Origin: M3007 sp964539805
GTDB lineage: Bacteria > Bacteroidota > Bacteroidia > Chitinophagales > Saprospiraceae
Assembly: GCA_964539805.1 (NCBI GenBank)
Contig: CAZIKN010000004.1
Location: 1 to 64,000 of the forward strand
Length of the DNA: 64,000 bases
Reading direction: 5' to 3'
Shown one piece after another: positions 1 through 7,751 of this stretch; positions within the stretch are counted from its first letter, which is position 1; the number at the start of each line of letters is the position of its first letter. The translations under genes were made by a program, and so were the position numbers. A model generated the notes under the pieces. The model did not search any database. It was not told the origin of the DNA and saw nothing but the letters and a program-made list of their open reading frames with translations.

Positions 1-640
1 CCAAACTAGTCAGATTGGTCAATTTCCAGATTTCAGGCGGTAGGGCCGTCAAGTTGTTACCAGACAAATTCAAAGTCGTCAAATTGGTCAATTGCCCGAT
101 TTCAGGCGGTAGGGCCGTCAAGTTGTTACCAGACAAACCCAAACTAGTCAGATTGGTCAATTTCCAGATTTCAGGCGGTAGGGCCGTCAAGTTGTTACCA
201 GACAAATCCAAACTAGTCAGATTGGTCAATTTCCAGATTTCAGGCGGTAGGGCCGTCAAGTTGTTACCAGACAAATTCAAAGTCGTCAAATTGGTCAATT
301 GCCCGATTTCAGGGGGCAGGGCCGTCAATTCGTTGCTATACAAATCCAAGTTCGTTAAGTTAGTTAACCTCCCAATTTCAGGGGGCAGGGCCGTCAATTC
401 GTTGCGATACAAATCCAAGTTCGTTAAGTTAATTAACCTCCCAATTTCTGGAGGAAGGACTGTCAATCTATTGAGACGCAAATACAACATTTTAAGGTTT
501 GTCAAGTTCCCAATTTCTGGAGGAAGGACTGTCAATCTATTGAGACGCAAATACAACATTTTAAGGTTTGTCAAGTTCCCAATTTCTGGAGGAAGGGCCT
601 TCAGGGGGTTTTCAGACAAATTTAAAGTCGTCAAATTGGT
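1..640 (-). repeat. In-frame 69-bp tandem repeat (LRR units)
   Basis: About nine consecutive 69-bp units, each encoding one 23-residue LRR. Two unit types (codons giving PEIWKLTNLTSL and PEIGQLTNLTTL) alternate and some copies are identical at DNA level; around 460-600 a third type is duplicated exactly. DNA identity between units points to recent amplification rather than old LRR divergence. Confidence 0.9.
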
Positions 641-1804
641 CAATTGCCCGATTTCAGATGTTAAAGTATCTATAGCGTTCATAGATATATCTAAATACAA
701 TAACTTTTCTAAACTGAAGACTACAAATGGAATATCATTAAAATAATTTGAGTGTAAGTCTAAATAGTTTAAGTTATTTAAATTCTTAATTTCAACAGGA
801 AGACTAGTTAGGCGATTTCTGCTCAAATCTAATTGCTTGAGTAGATTTAATTTACCTATTTTTTTTGAAACAAAAAAAGCATAATTTCCACTCATTTGAA
901 GGTTTGTAAGTCTATCTAATCTTTTAATTTTATTTGGTATCCTCAATAGAAAATTATCATCGAAGAATAATATCTCAAGTTGTCTGTTTTTTGTAACCTT
1001 GCGAAATGAAGAGTTTGATCTAGGGTAACCCTTAACAACTCCCCAAAAATGTCGCTCAATGTTTTCGGCTTGCCTTGATAAGTCTAAGGCAATAGTTTCT
1101 TTGTTTAAATGTCTTACATTCTCAGCTAATCGGTATTCTCGCCCAAATGTATCTATTAAAAAATAATAACCAGATCCACGACGCACTTTAGCAAAACCAT
1201 TTATATAAAAAGGCAACGCCTCCTCATACTGGAACTCAATCTTGGTATTCAGGTTTTTATCAATGAATCCGTATGCACCAAAACCTACATCGGCCTCTTT
1301 ATCATACGCCAAGCCAAATCTATCATCATAAAAATAAATCTTATCCAACACCGCAGTTGCCTTTTTCTCCGCTGCCTCGGCCTTGGCTTTTTCGGCGAGG
1401 GCTGTTTCTTTCTGCTGTTGTGCCTCTTTTTTTGCCGCCTCTGCCTTGGCTTTTTCAGTGAGGGCAGTTTGTTTTTCGGTCTCCACCTGTTTTAATAAAT
1501 TATTGGCCCTATCGGTAGCCTGATCCGCCGCCAGCCGCGCCTCCACGGCATCCTTCCGCTCCTTTTCTATCGCCACAAACGCCTTCTTGCGCAAGGCTCT
1601 TACCTTTTCATACTGCCCCTTATCCGCGCCTGCGAAGTTCTCTGCGTCCTCCAAGTAGGCCGTGGCCTTGGTGTATTTGTCCTTTTCGCTGGAGTTGAGC
1701 AGTCGCTGGGCCTCTCTGTAGGCGCAGTCGAAGTTGTTGCACTGGGCGGCGGCGGTGGCGGCAGTGCAGAGGGCGATGAGGGCGATGATGAATGGGTTTT
1801 TCAT
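1..1804 (-). CDS. Secreted LRR/WG-repeat protein, 3' end beyond left edge
   Basis: The reading frame is open from ATG at 1804 to the window edge (about 600 codons, no stop), so the C terminus is missing. It starts with a signal peptide (MKNPFIIALIALC, cleavage near AAAQ), then a charged Ala/Glu/Lys-rich coiled coil, a WG-repeat-like segment (YGFIDKNLNTKI, then ALPF and FAKV), then many 23-residue leucine-rich repeats of the LTNLTxLdLsgNnLtaLPPEI type. The protein is presumably exported and binds ligands through the LRR face; no catalytic motif is visible. It is the last visible gene of a four-paralogue operon, 4 bp after the stop of the upstream copy. The LRR part near the edge is made of almost identical repeats. 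Family recognition is firm, function unknown. Confidence 0.85.
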   Translation of the reverse strand, partial: MKNPFIIALIALCTAATAAAQCNNFDCAYREAQRLLNSSEKDKYTKATAYLEDAENFAGADKGQYEKVRALRKKAFVAIEKERKDAVEARLAADQATDRANNLLKQVETEKQTALTEKAKAEAAKKEAQQQKETALAEKAKAEAAEKKATAVLDKIYFYDDRFGLAYDKEADVGFGAYGFIDKNLNTKIEFQYEEALPFYINGFAKVRRGSGYYFLIDTFGREYRLAENVRHLNKETIALDLSRQAENIERHFWGVVKGYPRSNSSFRKVTKNRQLEILFFDDNFLLRIPNKIKRLDRLTNLQMSGNYAFFVSKKIGKLNLLKQLDLSRNRLTSLPVEIKNLNNLNYLDLHSNYFNDIPFVVFSLEKLLYLDISMNAIDTLTSEIGQLTNLTTLNLSENPLKALPPEIGNLTNLKMLYLRLNRLTVLPPEIGNLTNLKMLYLRLNRLTVLPPEIGRLINLTNLDLYRNELTALPPEIGRLTNLTNLDLYSNELTALPPEIGQLTNLTTLNLSGNNLTALPPEIWKLTNLTSLDLSGNNLTALPPEIWKLTNLTSLGLSGNNLTALPPEIGQLTNLTTLNLSGNNLTALPPEIWKLTNLTSL

Positions 1805-1808
1805 GTTT

Positions 1809-3026
1809 TTAGAATGTTATAGTGCAGTTGGGGAGAAGTTTGCGGATTTTTTCTTGTTCGGTGGGGGGGATGGGGTTATTCTGTAAATACAAACATTGCA
1901 AGCTTTGCAATTTTCCGATTTCTGGGGGCAGAGCCGTCAAGTCGTTGTTCGCTAAACTCAAGGTCGTCAGATTAGTCAACTTCCCGATTTCTGGTGGCAA
2001 GGCCGTCAATTCGTTGCTAAATAAAACCAAGGTCTTCAGATTGGTCAAGTTACTGATTTCAGAGGGCAGGGTCATCAATTTGTTGCTAAATAAATACAAG
2101 GTCGTCAGATTGGTCAAGTTACCGATTTCAGAGGGCAGGGTCGTCAATTTGTTGTTACTCAAATTCAATTCCATCAGATTGGCCAATTTCCCGATTTCTG
2201 GGGGCAGGGCCGTCAATTTGGTGTTAAACAAATCGAAGCACCTCAGATTGGTCAATTTTCCAATTTCAGAGGGCAGGGTCGTCAATTTGTTGTGATCCAG
2301 TAACAAAATCGCCAATTGAGGATATTCACCAACTTTCACAAGAACATCCACCAGTGCTGAATTTTGCAAATCCAAAGCAGTGATACTGCTATCCAACTGA
2401 GATATATTGGTGGCTAATTTGTATTGCTTTCCAGTAGTATCTATCAGGTAATATACTCCGTATTCTTTCACTTTGGCAAAACCCTTGTTATCAAATGGTA
2501 GCGCCTCTATGTACTTGAACTTAATTTTTATATTCAAGTTTTTATCAATAAAACCATATCGCCCGAATGCATTGTTTTCATCTTTATGATACGCCAACCC
2601 AAATTTTCCATCATAAAAATAAATCTTATCCAACACCGCAGTTGCCTTTTTCTCCGCTGCCTCGGCCTTGGCTTTTTCGGCGAGGGCTGTTTGTTTTTCG
2701 GCCTCCACTTGTTTTAATAAACTATTCGCCCTTTTGGTGGCCTCCTCGGCTGCTTTCCGCGCCTCCACGGCATCCTTTCGCTCCTTTTCTATCGCCACAA
2801 ACGCCTTCTTCCGCAAGGCCCTCACCTTTTCATACTGCACCTTATCCGCTCCTGCAAAGTTCTCCGCGTCCTCCAGGTAGGCCATGGCCTTGGTGTATTT
2901 GTCCTTTTCGCTGGAATTCAGCAGCCGCTGGGCCTCTTTGTAGGCACAGTCGAAGTTGTTGCACTGGGCGGCGGCCGTGGCGGCAGTGCAGAGGGCGATG
3001 AGGGCGATGATGAATGGGTTTTTCAT
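1809..3026 (-). CDS. Secreted LRR/WG-repeat protein (paralogue 2)
   Basis: This 405-residue paralogue starts at the MKNPFIIAL signal peptide. An in-frame ATG at 3104 exists, but its extra 26 residues overlap the upstream gene and precede the signal peptide, so I reject it. Order: signal peptide, Glu/Lys/Ala coiled coil (about residues 40-135), WG-like segment, about seven LRRs, and the cap NPIPPTEQEKIRKLLPNC shared by the paralogues. Its N terminus is nearly identical to the neighbour at 1804. Four bases separate it from the genes on both sides, so the four are probably co-transcribed. Likely envelope or secreted binding protein; no enzyme motif seen. Confidence 0.85.
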   Translation of the reverse strand: MKNPFIIALIALCTAATAAAQCNNFDCAYKEAQRLLNSSEKDKYTKAMAYLEDAENFAGADKVQYEKVRALRKKAFVAIEKERKDAVEARKAAEEATKRANSLLKQVEAEKQTALAEKAKAEAAEKKATAVLDKIYFYDGKFGLAYHKDENNAFGRYGFIDKNLNIKIKFKYIEALPFDNKGFAKVKEYGVYYLIDTTGKQYKLATNISQLDSSITALDLQNSALVDVLVKVGEYPQLAILLLDHNKLTTLPSEIGKLTNLRCFDLFNTKLTALPPEIGKLANLMELNLSNNKLTTLPSEIGNLTNLTTLYLFSNKLMTLPSEISNLTNLKTLVLFSNELTALPPEIGKLTNLTTLSLANNDLTALPPEIGKLQSLQCLYLQNNPIPPTEQEKIRKLLPNCTITF

Positions 3027-3030
3027 GTTT

Positions 3031-4050
3031 TTAGAATGTAATAGTGCAGTTGGGGAGGAGTTTGCGGATTTTTTCTTGTTCGGATGGGGGGATGGGGTTG
3101 CCACCTAAATCCAAGTTTCTCAGATTTTGCAGTTCCCCAATCTCGGCGGGCAGGGTGGTCAATTGATTCCACCCCAAATCCAATGCTCTCAAGTTTTGCA
3201 ACTTACCAATCTCAGCAGGCAGATTGGTTAATTGGATATCGAACAAATCCAGTTTCCTCAGATTTTTCAAGTTCCCGATCTTGGCGGGAATAAAGGTCAA
3301 TTGGTTGTTATTTAACATTAAAACATACATTTGAGTATATTCCCAAACATCCGGCGGGATACTATCCAGTTTTTTACCACGCAAATCTAAAGCCGTGATG
3401 CTGTCATCCAACTGTGCTACATCCGTTGCTAACTTATACTCTTTTCCAGTGGTATCTATCAGATAATGAATATCATATTTTTTTATTTTAGCAAAACCTG
3501 TATATTCAAAAGGCTGGGCTTCCAAATATTTAAAATCAATCTTGGTATTCAAATTTTTATCAATAAAGCCATATCTGCTAGTGTTTTTATCATACGCTAG
3601 CCCAAACCTATCATCATAAAAATAAATTTTGTCCAGTACAGCGCGGGCTTTCTTCTCAGATTCTTCAGCTTTGAATTTTTCCTGAAGTGCATTTAATGCG
3701 TGCTGTTGAGCCTCCCATCGCGCTTCCCTGGCCTTACGCTCAGCCGCTCCCGCAATTTCCCGCTCCCGCCTCGCTTCATCTCTCGCCTCCACCGCCTCCT
3801 TCCGCTCCTTTTCTATAGCAACAAATACCTTTTTCCGCAAAGCGCGTATCTTTTCATTTTGTGCCTTATCCTGACCCGCAAAGGCTTCGGCGTCATCCAA
3901 GTGGGCCATAGCCTTGGTGTATTTATTGTCCTGCTTGGAGTCTAGCAATCGCTGGGCCTCGCGGTAGGCGCAGTCGAAGTCTCGGCACTGTTGGGCGGTG
4001 GTAATGGCAGCGCAAAGTGCAAGCAGGGAGGTGAGGAATAGATTTTTCAT
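3031..4050 (-). CDS. Secreted LRR/WG-repeat protein (paralogue 3)
   Basis: 339 residues: signal peptide (MKNLFLTSLLALCAA), coiled coil rich in Ala, Glu and Arg, WG-like segment (RYGFIDKNLNTKIDF), only about three or four LRRs, then the same C-terminal cap ending in NCTITF. It is the shortest family member here, which shows that LRR number varies freely between copies. It lies 10 bp downstream of the broken paralogue 4 and 4 bp upstream of paralogue 2, same strand. Export is clear from the signal peptide; the ligand is unknown. Confidence 0.85.
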   Translation of the reverse strand: MKNLFLTSLLALCAAITTAQQCRDFDCAYREAQRLLDSKQDNKYTKAMAHLDDAEAFAGQDKAQNEKIRALRKKVFVAIEKERKEAVEARDEARREREIAGAAERKAREARWEAQQHALNALQEKFKAEESEKKARAVLDKIYFYDDRFGLAYDKNTSRYGFIDKNLNTKIDFKYLEAQPFEYTGFAKIKKYDIHYLIDTTGKEYKLATDVAQLDDSITALDLRGKKLDSIPPDVWEYTQMYVLMLNNNQLTFIPAKIGNLKNLRKLDLFDIQLTNLPAEIGKLQNLRALDLGWNQLTTLPAEIGELQNLRNLDLGGNPIPPSEQEKIRKLLPNCTITF

Positions 4051-4060
4051 GTTTTTGTTT

Positions 4061-5529
4061 TTAGAATTGGATGGTGCAGTTGGGGAGGAGTTTTTGGATT
4101 TTTTCTTGTTCGGAGGGGGGGATGGGGTTGCCTGCCAAATATAATTTTGTTAGTTTTTGTAATTGTCCAATTTCGGGGGGCAAGTTGCCCAATTCATTAC
4201 CGCTTAAATCCAAGTCAGTCAGTTTTTCCAACTCCATGATTTCAGTGGGCAAGGTTGTCAACTGCTGGCGGCTCAAATCAAAATTTGTCAACTTCTTTAA
4301 TCTTACAATTTCTGTTGGAAGAGCCCTTAATTTGTTATTGCCCAAGTTAAACTCAGTTAAATTGTCCAAGTTTCCAATTGAAATTGGAAGACGAGTCAAT
4401 CTGTTATTATAAAGATAAAGTCGAGTCAGGTTGTTTAATTTCCCAATTTCTATTGGAAGGCTGCTTAATTTGTTGGCCCATAAATCGAAAACACTAAGTT
4501 TTTCTAAATTCCCAATTTCCATTGGGAGGCTGATTAAGTCGTTAGCCGATAAGCCTAAAAAAACTAGTTTCCCCAATTTCCCAATTTCCGGTGTCAAAGA
4601 TGTCAATTGGTTACCGCTCAAATCCAAGTTGGTCAGTTTTTCTAATTTACCGATTTCAGATGGCAGGTTGGCCAATTTGTTGTAACGCAAGTGCAAACCG
4701 GTCAATTTTTCCAATGCCCCGATCTGGGGTGGTAAGACGGTCAATAGATTGTTGCTTACGTTGAGGTTGATCAATTTTTCCAATTTTCCAATTTTCCGAT
4801 TTCCGGTGGCAGGGTGGTTATTTGATTAGATGTTAAAAGTAATATCTCTAATTGAAGATGTTCACATACTTGACTTGGGATATTGACTAAATCTTTACCG
4901 CGCAAATCTAAAGCCGCAGTGCTTTTATCCAACTGAACTATATCAGTTGCCAATCGGTATTCTTTACCTGTAGTGTCTATCAAATAATATTCGTTATTTT
5001 TTTTGACTTTAGCAAAGCCTGTGTAATCGAAAGGCTGCGCTTCAGAATATAGAAAATCAATTTTAGTATTCAGGTTTTTGTCAATAAATCCATATACGCC
5101 TAAACCGAATTGGGCTTTATTATCATACGCTAATCCATATTTTCCCTCATAAAAATAAATCTTATCCAGCACGGCATTTGCCTTTTGCTCCGCCGCTTCG
5201 GCCTTGGTTTTTTCAGCGAGGGCTTCTTCTTTTGCCTTATCCGCCGCCAATCGTGCCTCCACGGCCTCCTTCCGCTCCTTTTCTATCGCCACAAACGCCT
5301 TCTTCCGCAATGCCCTCACCTTTTCATACTGCGCCTTATCCGCTCCCGCGAAGTTTTCCGCGTCATCCAAGTAGGCCATAGCCTTGGTGTATTTGTCCTT
5401 TTCGCTGGAATTCAGCAGCCGCTGGGCCTCTTTGTAGGCACAGTTGAAGTTGTTACACTGGGCGGCGGTGGCGGCGGTGCAGAGGGTAAGGATAGTGATA
5501 AGAAGTAGGTTTTTCATGTTAGGTTTCAT
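4061..5529 (-). pseudogene. LRR/WG-repeat protein (paralogue 4), frameshifted
   Basis: Two overlapping frames form one gene. The first (5529 to 4771; better start at MKNLLLITI, 5517) has the signal peptide, coiled coil, WG-like segment and the first LRR, then stops just after EIGKLENWKN. The second (4783 to 4061) continues with nine LRRs and the family cap ending NCTIQF but has no signal peptide. The break is an 8-bp tandem duplication at 4780-4795; deleting one copy restores EIGKLEKLINL and a continuous protein of about 482 residues. It is the first gene of the operon. Either a real null/phase state or an assembly error. Confidence 0.8.
4780..4795 (-). repeat. 8-bp tandem duplication causing frameshift
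   Basis: Plus-strand CCAATTTT occurs twice in a row. One copy is enough to keep the LRR frame; the second shifts it and creates a TGA 13 codons later. Short tandem units like this change by replication slippage. Confidence 0.85.
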
Positions 5530-5539
5530 TTTTTTTTTG

Positions 5540-5547
5540 CAAAATTA
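5540..5547 (-). promoter_or_regulatory. Candidate -7 box of the LRR operon
   Basis: The minus strand reads TAATTTTG, matching the Bacteroidota TAnnTTTG -7 box, 10 bp before the ATG at 5529 and 22 bp before the preferred ATG at 5517. No good TTTG is seen at the usual distance upstream, so this rests on one box. It favours the 5517 start. Confidence 0.35.
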
Positions 5548-5613
5548 TGCGAAATACACATACAATTGTGTCTGCACATCAAGTTTTGATTTCCTATGAT
5601 ATGTACATTATCT

Positions 5614-6741
5614 TTATGCAACCCCCAGAAAGCCCTCAAAATTATCGGAATGGAGCACTTGTGTCGTCAGTGGTTTGTACGCCTCCGTGAAAACCTGCTG
5701 AAATTTAGCCTTTGCTTTGGGGTTCCATTTCATCTTCCAGGCCGAAAATGTGCCGTCAGATTCTTCTATGTAGTCAATTTCCTGCTGCTGATAGGTGCGC
5801 CAGAAGTAGGATTTACCAAAAATACGATGGTATTCGAGGTGTTTTTTTCTTTCGCTGATGAGAAAATTCTCCCAAAGTGCCCCTATGTCATTTCTAAGGG
5901 GCAGGGGTTTGAAATCTGTGAGAATGGCATTGCGGATACCATTGTCGTAGAAAAAAATCTTGCGGCTGCTGTTGATTTCATTTCGCAGGTTGCGGCTTAG
6001 CGGGCCGAGGCGAAAAACAATGAATGCCTTTTCCAGGAGTCCGATATACTGCTCTACTGTGAACCGGTCTATTTGCAGCAGTTGCGAAAGTTCATTGTAG
6101 GACACTTCTGCCCCCACTTGAAGCGCCAGTGCCGTCAGCAGCTTTTCGAGCATTTCCGGTTTTCGGATATTGCCAAACTGCAATATATCCTGATACAGGT
6201 AGCTCCCGCTCAGCTGTGTGAGTACCTCTCGTTCATCGCCGCCCTGGTTGATTACCTCGGGGTACATCCCGAAAATCAGGCGTTGTTCCAATTGTTTGCG
6301 CGCTTCCCAAAAACCGATGGACTGTACCAATTCGGCCCAGGCGATCGGGTACATCTTAAACTCCCATTTTCGGCCCGTGAGCGGCTCATTGACTTCGTTA
6401 GACAAATCTAAGGAGGAAGAACCGCTGACCAAAAGCCGCACATGAGGCATTTGATCCGTGATGAGTTTGAGCTGTAAGCCCACACCACGGATGCGTTGGG
6501 CCTCGTCTATAAAAACGGTGGTATTGTTTCCGATCAGCTGTCGTAGCCGGGCCTCATCGGCGTTTTCCAATGTGCGCACCACCGTAGGGTCATCGCCGGT
6601 TAAAAAGAGAAAAGCCCCTTTTTCGCTACAGATTTGGCGCAACAGTGTGGTTTTGCCTGCCTGACGTGGGCCTAAAATGATGATGGCTTTCCGGGAGTCC
6701 CAGCGCTTTTCCACTTCCCGTCGCAGGATTCGTTCTATCAT
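5614..6741 (-). CDS. AAA+ ATPase with DUF4143 domain
   Basis: 375 residues of the AAA_14/DUF4143 family. Walker A GPRQAGKT at about residues 24-31, Walker B VFIDEAQR at about 76-83, sensor-like SGSSSLDL near 110. The C-terminal half is DUF4143 with a nuclease-like WRT...EIDYIEE segment whose usual E-x-K is replaced by WKMKW, so nuclease activity is doubtful. These proteins are common, often multicopy and of unclear function in Bacteroidota; a mobile or regulatory role has been guessed for the family. It stands alone: 84 bp from the LRR operon, with its own -7 box. Confidence 0.85.
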   Translation of the reverse strand: MIERILRREVEKRWDSRKAIIILGPRQAGKTTLLRQICSEKGAFLFLTGDDPTVVRTLENADEARLRQLIGNNTTVFIDEAQRIRGVGLQLKLITDQMPHVRLLVSGSSSLDLSNEVNEPLTGRKWEFKMYPIAWAELVQSIGFWEARKQLEQRLIFGMYPEVINQGGDEREVLTQLSGSYLYQDILQFGNIRKPEMLEKLLTALALQVGAEVSYNELSQLLQIDRFTVEQYIGLLEKAFIVFRLGPLSRNLRNEINSSRKIFFYDNGIRNAILTDFKPLPLRNDIGALWENFLISERKKHLEYHRIFGKSYFWRTYQQQEIDYIEESDGTFSAWKMKWNPKAKAKFQQVFTEAYKPLTTQVLHSDNFEGFLGVA

Positions 6742-6769
6742 TTTTAGTAAATATGTAGATTACAATCTG

Positions 6770-6777
6770 CAAATTTA
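6770..6777 (-). promoter_or_regulatory. -7 promoter box for the AAA/DUF4143 gene
   Basis: The minus strand has TAAATTTG, an exact TAnnTTTG match, 28 bp before the ATG at 6741. The sequence 20 bp upstream is A/T-rich without TTTG. Confidence 0.45.
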
Positions 6778-6876
6778 GTAAAATTTATAGAATAGAATTT
6801 TTTTTCTCGAATGGACGAGGATAAGGTGTAAATATCTAAGTTTGTGCTCGGATCTTTCTGGTGGGACTTTTTTCTG

Positions 6877-6922
6877 CCAGGTAAATAAATCCTGTAAATC
6901 TTCAAAATCACTCAAATCCTGG
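6877..6922 (-). repeat. Dispersed intergenic repeat, short copy
   Basis: On the minus strand this reads as the first half of the 98-bp repeat at 23738 and 24735 (begins CCAGGATTTGAGTGATTTTG). It fills the gap between the rhodanese and AAA genes. Confidence 0.7.
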
Positions 6923-6932
6923 TATGCTTTTT

Positions 6933-7580
6933 TCAATCCCTCGGTTCTATGACTTCTAAAGGTGTCCGTAAAGCCTTGCCTTCAAACGCTACCCTTGGGT
7001 CATTAACAGAAATCAAAGAGGATAATTCATACACATTTTTATAACCATAGCCATAGAGGTTGATAAAAGTAGGAATGTTCAAGGCCAACGAGATGGGCTC
7101 TACTTTGGTAAAACTGGGGAGAGATATTTTGGATGCAAAAAATATGTTGTCATCCCTGAAGTTATTGTTACAATAAATCAGGATTCGGGTATCCTTGGAT
7201 GGGATAACTTTCAGGAGTTCTTGATGCGTAAAATCGGCGAAATTGAGGTGTATGGCACCTTTAATGTGCTTCATGTTATACATTGGGTGTGAGCGCGCGT
7301 CCAAAATGATGGTATTGGGTTCTTTTGACATTTTCATAAAAGTCTCTATATCAATCAAATGTCCTTTGTTGCGGTAATTTTGGACTTCTTGTGCCAATTG
7401 TACAAAGGATGGGAAATTTACCAGGGATGGAGGCTGGGTAAGCGGTTTGACAGAGTCAAGTGTTGTCGTTACAGGAGGCATAGAGAGGGCGGATGCCTGC
7501 TTGGATAAACGAGGGAAAATACCTGCAATCACTACCGTTAAAACGGGAAAAGCGATGTTCAAAAAAAGGCGATAAGTCAT
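6933..7580 (-). CDS. Membrane-anchored rhodanese-like protein
   Basis: 215 residues. An N-terminal hydrophobic stretch (residues 4-24) acts as signal anchor, a proline-rich linker follows, then a rhodanese fold: ILDARSHPMYNMKHIKGAIHL (shown only as D94, R96, H106, A109) and a CNNNFRDD loop with candidate catalytic Cys137. The family moves sulfane sulfur or binds it; substrate unknown. The active loop is longer than the classic CxxxxR but keeps Cys and Arg. The protein probably faces the periplasm. It is divergent from the lytS-like gene at 7752; the 171-bp gap holds the regulatory repeat of that gene. Confidence 0.75.
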   Translation of the reverse strand: MTYRLFLNIAFPVLTVVIAGIFPRLSKQASALSMPPVTTTLDSVKPLTQPPSLVNFPSFVQLAQEVQNYRNKGHLIDIETFMKMSKEPNTIILDARSHPMYNMKHIKGAIHLNFADFTHQELLKVIPSKDTRILIYCNNNFRDDNIFFASKISLPSFTKVEPISLALNIPTFINLYGYGYKNVYELSSLISVNDPRVAFEGKALRTPLEVIEPRD

Positions 7581-7647
7581 AAAATCAATATTTTAAGGGT
7601 GAAAAACTGTTACAAAAATGTGCCGTGAAAATGCAGTGCGTGGCCAA

Positions 7648-7682
7648 ACTTGGTGAAACCCTCTTTTCACTTGGTAAAACCC
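7648..7682 (+). promoter_or_regulatory. Direct repeat, likely LytTR operator
   Basis: Two 14-bp copies, ACTTGGTGAAACCC (7648-7661) and ACTTGGTAAAACCC (7669-7682), differ at one base and repeat exactly every 21 bp. LytTR-domain regulators typically bind two direct repeats two helical turns apart. The pair ends 23 bp before the -7 box at 7706, where an activator would replace the missing -33 box, in front of the genes for the LytS/LytTR pair itself. Confidence 0.55.
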
Positions 7683-7705
7683 CGCCCGCACATGGGTTGA
7701 TGCCT

Positions 7706-7713
7706 TACCTTTG
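7706..7713 (+). promoter_or_regulatory. -7 box of the lytS/lytTR operon
   Basis: TACCTTTG matches TAnnTTTG exactly and sits 38 bp before the ATG at 7752. There is no TTTG at the usual -33 position, consistent with activator dependence. Confidence 0.55.
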
Positions 7714-7751
7714 TACGCCACGGGCAAAAGGCTGTGGTTTCATAGTTCATC

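Noticed and set aside
1..640. CRISPR-like regular repeats
   Set aside because: The 69-bp period is in frame and each unit encodes an LRR; there are no unique spacers between identical repeats.
15..746. 243-codon plus-strand frame (and others at 1822, 4071, 4431)
   Set aside because: They are antisense shadows of the LRR repeats; the minus frame has signal peptide and family motifs.
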